From Candidatus Latescibacterota bacterium (GTDB taxonomy: Bacteria; Krumholzibacteriota; Krumholzibacteriia; WVZY01), in the NCBI GenBank assembly GCA_011772205.1, contig WVZY01000023.1, forward strand, positions 63,110-127,109: a DNA stretch of 64,000 bases, read 5' to 3'. The position numbers and the translations under genes were made by a program. The notes beneath the pieces were generated by a model. It was not told the DNA's origin. It made no database searches and was given only the letters and a program-made list of their open reading frames with translations. Positions within the stretch are counted from its first letter, which is position 1. Every line of letters starts with the position of its first letter. Positions 59,555 through 64,000 of the stretch are shown here, one piece after another.

Positions 59555-61444
59555 ATGGCGGTCAAAAAGCCAAAAATCATCGTTGTGGGTGGTGGCCTGG
59601 GCGGCTTATGGGCCACAATGCGGATCGCCGAAGCCGGCAACGAGGTCATGCTTTTCTCACTGTTTCAAGTGAAGCGCAGCCACTCGGCTTGCGCTCAGGG
59701 TGGGATCAACGCCTGTCTCGATACCAAGGGGCAGCACGATTCCGTCTGGCAGCACATTATCGACACCATCAAGGGAGGGGCCTACCTGGCGAACCAGCCC
59801 CCGGTGAAGGCCATGTGCGAGGATGCGCCTGGGCTCATTCGAACGTTCGACCGAATGGGAGTAACATGGAGCCGCACTCCCGAAGGCGTTATGGACCTTC
59901 GCTTGTTTGGGGGCGTCAAGAACAAACGAACGTGCTTCGCAGGTGCTACTACTGGACAACAGCTGCTCTATTCCTGCGACGAGCAAGTGCGCAAGCACGA
60001 GGAAAACGGTCTCGTCAAGAAATACGAATTTTGGGAATTCCTGAGCATCGTAAAAGATGGCCAGGGACGCTGCCGGGGAATCGTTGCCTTGAACCTCCGA
60101 ACAATGGAATCGGAAATTTTCAAAGCTGATGCCGTCGTCATCGCCACCGGCGGCCTTGGGCTCATCTACGGCAAGTCGACCAACTCGGCGAGCAGCACCG
60201 GCGCCGCAGCCAGCCGTGTTTACCAGCAGGGCGCCAAGTTCATGAACGGCGAGTTCATTCAATTTCACCCGACGGGCATGCCGGGTGACGACAAGAACCG
60301 CTTGATGAGCGAGGCGGCGCGCGGGGAAGGCGGTCGGATCTGGGTGCCCCGCAAGCAGGGAGACACAACCGATCCCTTGAAGATCCCGGAAGACCAGCGA
60401 TGGTATTTCCTCGAAGAATGGTACCCAGCCTATGGCAATACCGTACCGCGCGATGTGGCCAGCCGGGCAATAAATAAAGTGTGCGTGGAGCAGGGCATGG
60501 GCATCGGAGGCAAGAACCTGGTTTACCTCGATCTCACTCACCTGCCGGAGCAGTTTCTCCGCTCGCGTCTCGCCGGCATATTGGAAATCTATGAGAAGTT
60601 CGCCGGTGTGGATCCCTGCAAAGTGCCGATGATCATATATCCCGCCACGCACTACAGCATGGGCGGAATTTGGGTCGACTGGGAAAAAGACGAGACGAGC
60701 GGCAATCTCAAACAGCCGAGTCCGCGCAATCACCAGACCAGCATCCCTGGACTTTTCTCCTGCGGTGAGTGCGACGGCACATACCACGGCGCCAACCGCC
60801 TCGGCGCCAACTCGCTGCTCTCTGCATCATACAGCGGCCGTGTGGTTGGTGAGAGCGTGGCGGCTTACGTCAAAGGACTCACCGAGAGCGCCGACGAAGC
60901 GCCCGAGGAGATCTACACCCAAGAGAAAAAGCGCCAGGAAAGCATCAACAGGCAGATATTGTCCAATTCCAACGGTGAGAATCCTTATCTGTTGCACAAG
61001 GAACTGGGCGACATGATGCGGGAGAAGGTTGGCATCGTCCGTTACAACAAAGAACTGGATGAAGCCCTCGAGAAAATCAAAGAGCTAAAGGATCGCTCGA
61101 ATAAGATAAGTCTGGAAGACAAGCTCGGCTGGTCCAATGCTTCGCTGCCTTACGCGCGTCAGGTCCAGGACATGATTGTCCTGGCCGAAGTCATCACCAA
61201 AGGAGCTCGCCTGCGCGACGAGTGCCGCGGCGGCCAATGGAAACCCGAGTTCGAGATTCCGATACCCGAAGGTAAATTCGCTGGAGATCCCGAATTCGAG
61301 GAATACCGCAGAAAGTGGATGGAAAACAACGAGAGATGGTTGAAAACCACAGTCGCCGAGCATGCTCCGGATGGTCCTAAAATCAGCTACGAAAAGATCG
61401 ATACAAGCGTTCTGTCGCCTGAGCAACCGCGAGACTATCGATAG
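59555..61444 (+). CDS. sdhA: Succinate dehydrogenase/fumarate reductase flavoprotein subunit
   Basis: This 629-residue protein has the FAD motif IVVGGGLGGLWATMRIAEAG at the N-terminus. The flavinylation-type motif HSACAQGGINACL contains the His that binds FAD. The substrate loop has HPTGMPGDDKNRLMSEAARGEGG, with the Arg, and TYHGANRLGANSLLS. It transfers electrons between succinate/fumarate and the iron-sulfur subunit. ATG 59555 with AAAGGAG (59541-59547) is clear, 22 bases after sdhC. The direction (succinate oxidation or fumarate reduction) cannot be told from sequence. In a benzoate degrader either would be useful. Confidence 0.93.
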   Translation: MAVKKPKIIVVGGGLGGLWATMRIAEAGNEVMLFSLFQVKRSHSACAQGGINACLDTKGQHDSVWQHIIDTIKGGAYLANQPPVKAMCEDAPGLIRTFDRMGVTWSRTPEGVMDLRLFGGVKNKRTCFAGATTGQQLLYSCDEQVRKHEENGLVKKYEFWEFLSIVKDGQGRCRGIVALNLRTMESEIFKADAVVIATGGLGLIYGKSTNSASSTGAAASRVYQQGAKFMNGEFIQFHPTGMPGDDKNRLMSEAARGEGGRIWVPRKQGDTTDPLKIPEDQRWYFLEEWYPAYGNTVPRDVASRAINKVCVEQGMGIGGKNLVYLDLTHLPEQFLRSRLAGILEIYEKFAGVDPCKVPMIIYPATHYSMGGIWVDWEKDETSGNLKQPSPRNHQTSIPGLFSCGECDGTYHGANRLGANSLLSASYSGRVVGESVAAYVKGLTESADEAPEEIYTQEKKRQESINRQILSNSNGENPYLLHKELGDMMREKVGIVRYNKELDEALEKIKELKDRSNKISLEDKLGWSNASLPYARQVQDMIVLAEVITKGARLRDECRGGQWKPEFEIPIPEGKFAGDPEFEEYRRKWMENNERWLKTTVAEHAPDGPKISYEKIDTSVLSPEQPRDYR

Positions 61445-61459
61445 ATCAGGAGGACTGAG

Positions 61460-62209
61460 ATGCCTGAAGTGATACGCTTCAAGGTGAAGCGCCAGCAAAA
61501 TCCGGATTCCAAACCATACTGGGAAGAGTTCCAGGTCCCCTACCGGCCGCAGCACAATGTGATCTCTGTTCTCATGGCCTTGCGCGAAAATCCGGTCAAC
61601 ATAAAAGGTGAGCGTGTGGCTCCCGTCGTCTATGAAGTGGGCTGCATGGAAGAGGTTTGCGGCGCCTGCACAATGATCATCAATGGGAAAGTGCGCCAGG
61701 CGTGTTCCGCACTAATCGATCAGCTCGAACAGCCGCTCGTTCTGGAGCCGATGACCAAGTTTCCGGTGGTCCGCGACCTGATGGTTGACCGGCAGAAGAT
61801 GTTCGACGACCTGAGAAAAGTGCGGGCGTGGATCGACATTGACGGCGGTTACGACATTCACGTACACGCGCCGCGGATCAGCCCCAAGGATTGGGTAATG
61901 AACTACGACTTTTCCCGATGCATGACATGTGGATGCTGCATGGAGGTCTGCCCGCAGTTTCATCCCAAGTCGCAGTTCGTCGGACCCGCCCCCATCGGGC
62001 AGGCATGGCTGTTCAGCAACCACCCGACGGGCAAGTTCTACAAAGAAGAACGCCTGCACGCGCTGATGGGTCCCGGCGGGATCACCGACTGCGGGAACGC
62101 GCAGAATTGTATCGAAGCGTGCCCGAAGGACATCAAGCTTACCGATGCCATCGCCAAGATCGGTCGCGAAACGACGATCCAGGTTTTCAAGGACCTGTTC
62201 TTGAAATAA
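61460..62209 (+). CDS. sdhB: Succinate dehydrogenase/fumarate reductase iron-sulfur subunit
   Basis: This 249-residue protein has the N-terminal [2Fe-2S] ferredoxin domain (GCMEEVCGACTMIINGKVRQAC) and two C-terminal cluster motifs, CMTCGCCMEVCPQF and CIEACPKDIK with a further Cys in DCGNAQN. It links SdhA to the cytochrome b subunit. AGGAGG (61447-61452) precedes the ATG, 15 bases after sdhA. The operon ends here: a new promoter for the next gene lies at 62250. Confidence 0.93.
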   Translation: MPEVIRFKVKRQQNPDSKPYWEEFQVPYRPQHNVISVLMALRENPVNIKGERVAPVVYEVGCMEEVCGACTMIINGKVRQACSALIDQLEQPLVLEPMTKFPVVRDLMVDRQKMFDDLRKVRAWIDIDGGYDIHVHAPRISPKDWVMNYDFSRCMTCGCCMEVCPQFHPKSQFVGPAPIGQAWLFSNHPTGKFYKEERLHALMGPGGITDCGNAQNCIEACPKDIKLTDAIAKIGRETTIQVFKDLFLK

Positions 62210-62249
62210 TACAGTTGCCGCTTCGCCGTGGATTGCCTCGCACATTCAA

Positions 62250-62279
62250 TTGATTTTCTCAAATCGTTCGTGCTATAAT
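62250..62279 (+). promoter_or_regulatory. Strong sigma70-type promoter for the tricorn-like gene
   Basis: TTGATT (62250-62255) and a perfect TATAAT (62274-62279) are 18 bases apart, and TG at 62271-62272 forms an extended -10. The start of transcription would be about 80 bases before ATG 62371. Confidence 0.65.
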
Positions 62280-62370
62280 AGCACTCCCGCCGCTAAAAGT
62301 GCTGGAGGAGGCATTGACATTGATTGCCCGCCGGCCACGCATCATTATTCATTCCTAAAGGAGATCTGCA

Positions 62371-64000
62371 ATGAATAGAGTCCCCGAGCACTTCAGGTAT
62401 TCGTCCAACATGACGGTGAAAATGGCCGCCTGTCTTCTGACCTTACTCTTTATGCTGAGTCACATTGGAGTGTCCTTGGCCTCGCCAAAAAGGCCTCTCA
62501 TGAGATTTCCGGACGTGCACGAGAACTCTATTGTGTTCGTCTACGGCGAAGACATTTGGTCCATCCAATCCAGCGGGGGAATCGCCACCCGGCTCACCAT
62601 CCACGACGGGGCGGAGCGTTTCCCTAAATTTTCCCCCGACGGAACAATGATCGCTTTCACGGGAGAGTACGACGGTAACGCAGACGTTTATGTGATGAAC
62701 GTACATGGCGGTGATATCAAACGTGTTACCTACCATCCTTACGACGACGAAGTGATTGGATGGCATCCCGTAGAGAACAAAATTCTGTTCAGTTCCTATC
62801 GAAACAGCTTCGGGCGTTTCCTGCACCTCTTTCTCGTTTCACCTGATGGGACGGATATTGAAGAATTGATTCTCCACGAAGCCTCCCAGGGAAGTTTTTC
62901 GCCGGACGGGAAGAAAATCGCCTACAACCGGGATCCGAGGGAGTTCAGGACGTGGAAGCGATACAAAGGCGGACTGGCACAAGATATATTTCTTTTCGAT
63001 TTCGAAAAGAACAAGGACAGGAAGCTGACGACGTTCGAAGGCACCGACCGCACCCCGATGTGGATCGGGGATAAGATCTACTTCAGCTCGGACCGGAACC
63101 GGATTCTGAATATTTACGCATACGATACCAAGACGGAAAAAGTTGAACAAATTACGAAACACAAGGAATACGATGTGCGCCGTCCCAGCATGGGTGGCAA
63201 CAAGATCGTCTATGAACTGGGCGGAACATTGTGGCTGCTCGATACCGACACCAAAGAGACCAAACAGATTCCCGTCGAAATACGGACCGACGCCCCTGAG
63301 CTCCGGCCCTACATCAAGAGTGTTGACGAGCATATCACCGGCTTCGATTGCTCCCCTTCTGGAGAACGGGCACTCATCGTGGCTCGAGGAGAAGTCTTCA
63401 CCGTCCCGAAAGAGGAAGGCCCGACGCGGAACCTGACGAGAGATTCCGGCTCCCGCGACAAGGACGCCGTGTGGTCACCGGATGGAAAAAGGATCGCCTA
63501 CCTCTCCGACAAGAGCGGGGAGTACGAAATCTATATCGTAGATCCGATGGGCAAGGAAGAGGCTGTCCGGCTCACCCAGCACAAAGACGGTTACCGCCAC
63601 ACGCTCCGCTGGTCGCCTGACAGCAAGAAGATCGCATTTGCAGATCAGACGCTCCGCTGCTACTACCTCGATGTCGATTCCAAGAAAATCACAGAGGTGG
63701 ACAAAGCCGAGCATGAAAATGTGGATGTCTCAATCGATCTCAAGCCGATACACGACTTCGCCTGGTCTCCGGACAGCCGCTATCTGGCCTATTCGAAGAT
63801 GGACGCGGACATCGTGTACAAGGTGTACATCTACTCGCTCGAGACCGGTAAGGCTCGTTGTGTGAGCAACGGCATTTTCAATGACTTTGGACCGCTGTTC
63901 TCGAAAGACGGCGAACACCTCTTTTTCATCTCGAACCGCCGGTTCGACCCGACTTTCTGTGACTTCGAATGGGAAATGGTTTATAAAAAGGTTGCCGGCA
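62371..64000 (+). CDS. Tricorn-type protease/TolB-like beta-propeller protein, partial
   Basis: The reading frame from ATG 62371 (AAAGGAG at 62357-62363) stays open to the right edge: 543 complete codons with no stop. A signal sequence (MAACLLTLLFMLSHIGVSLA, about 18-37) is followed by repeated propeller blades with SPDG and SPDS motifs (FPKFSPDGTMIAF, AVWSPDGKRIAYLSDKSGEYEIY, LRWSPDSKKIAF, FAWSPDSRYLAYS). This is the N-terminal part of tricorn protease homologs, whose C-terminal PDZ and S41 peptidase domains would lie beyond the window. It should be exported and act on peptides. The peptidase domain cannot be verified here, so a plain propeller protein is possible. Confidence 0.82.
   Translation, partial: MNRVPEHFRYSSNMTVKMAACLLTLLFMLSHIGVSLASPKRPLMRFPDVHENSIVFVYGEDIWSIQSSGGIATRLTIHDGAERFPKFSPDGTMIAFTGEYDGNADVYVMNVHGGDIKRVTYHPYDDEVIGWHPVENKILFSSYRNSFGRFLHLFLVSPDGTDIEELILHEASQGSFSPDGKKIAYNRDPREFRTWKRYKGGLAQDIFLFDFEKNKDRKLTTFEGTDRTPMWIGDKIYFSSDRNRILNIYAYDTKTEKVEQITKHKEYDVRRPSMGGNKIVYELGGTLWLLDTDTKETKQIPVEIRTDAPELRPYIKSVDEHITGFDCSPSGERALIVARGEVFTVPKEEGPTRNLTRDSGSRDKDAVWSPDGKRIAYLSDKSGEYEIYIVDPMGKEEAVRLTQHKDGYRHTLRWSPDSKKIAFADQTLRCYYLDVDSKKITEVDKAEHENVDVSIDLKPIHDFAWSPDSRYLAYSKMDADIVYKVYIYSLETGKARCVSNGIFNDFGPLFSKDGEHLFFISNRRFDPTFCDFEWEMVYKKVAG

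Noticed and set aside
59657-60787. A 376-codon minus-strand frame over sdhA
   Set aside because: Antisense shadow of the conserved SdhA sequence.
1-64000. CRISPR arrays, rRNA, tRNA and intact transposase genes
   Set aside because: I looked for regularly spaced repeats, conserved rRNA blocks and tRNA arms on both strands and found none that hold up.

Overview
The window reads as chromosomal DNA of a strictly anaerobic, aromatic-compound-degrading bacterium from a lineage I cannot place. The decisive evidence is a complete, co-linear bamBCDEFGHI operon (13.8-24.3 kb) for the tungsten-dependent class II benzoyl-CoA reductase, a system known from obligate anaerobes such as Geobacter and Syntrophus. 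A TGA-encoded selenocysteine in bamF shows that the host decodes UGA as Sec. A tricorn-type protease, a DUF5916 outer-membrane protein, two SSS symporters and a b-type three-subunit Sdh/Frd fit an uncultivated Gram-negative bacterium. No rRNA, tRNA, CRISPR array or intact insertion sequence was seen.

Layout. 0-2.4 kb: the end of an SDR, an enoyl-CoA hydratase and a thiolase (beta-oxidation type). 2.4-2.8 kb: a GC-rich inverted-repeat element. 2.8-6.7 kb: a nitroreductase, a kinase remnant and two tandem GAF-SpoIIE phosphatases. 6.8-12.6 kb, minus strand: an SSS symporter, an ADP-forming acyl-CoA synthetase, an ATP-dependent activator and a 2-hydroxyacyl-CoA dehydratase/benzoyl-CoA reductase-like subunit. 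13.07-13.53 kb: a decayed ATPase gene. 13.8-25.2 kb: the bam operon followed by fdhD. 25.2-26.1 kb, minus strand: a MoaD-like protein ending GG-VA and a JAMM protease. 26.3-36.5 kb: housekeeping and small-enzyme genes (YgfZ-like, HD, c-heme protein, methyltransferases, AlkD-like, lone GMP-synthase PP-ATPase, SagB-like, THEP1-like, YbaK). 36.7-40.1 kb: small secreted and membrane proteins, two broken by single-base homopolymer frameshifts. 40.1-53 kb: RluA-type synthase, a second SSS symporter, an NfnA-like flavoprotein without its iron-sulfur ligands, PolX, Nth, SppA, an aminotransferase, a CBS protein, class I aldolase and AlaX. 53-62.2 kb: a DUF5916 protein, a glycyl radical enzyme with its activase, and SdhCBA-type genes. 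A tricorn-like gene runs off the right edge.

How the genes work together. BamB-I would reduce benzoyl-CoA using electrons passed through the BamC/D/E/F/G/H/I iron-sulfur and flavin modules. FdhD, the MoaD-like protein and the JAMM protease are plausible helpers for the tungstopterin cofactor. The hydratase, SDR and thiolase could act on ring-cleavage acyl-CoAs, the ADP-forming synthetase could conserve acyl-CoA energy as ATP, and the fumarate reductase/succinate dehydrogenase could take up or supply electrons. The glycyl radical enzyme may add a second oxygen-sensitive conversion. These links are inferred from context. The most notable non-coding signals are a structured dispersed repeat (10.44 kb and 37.8 kb, opposite orientations) and a MITE-like inverted-repeat element (2.5 kb and 29.9 kb).
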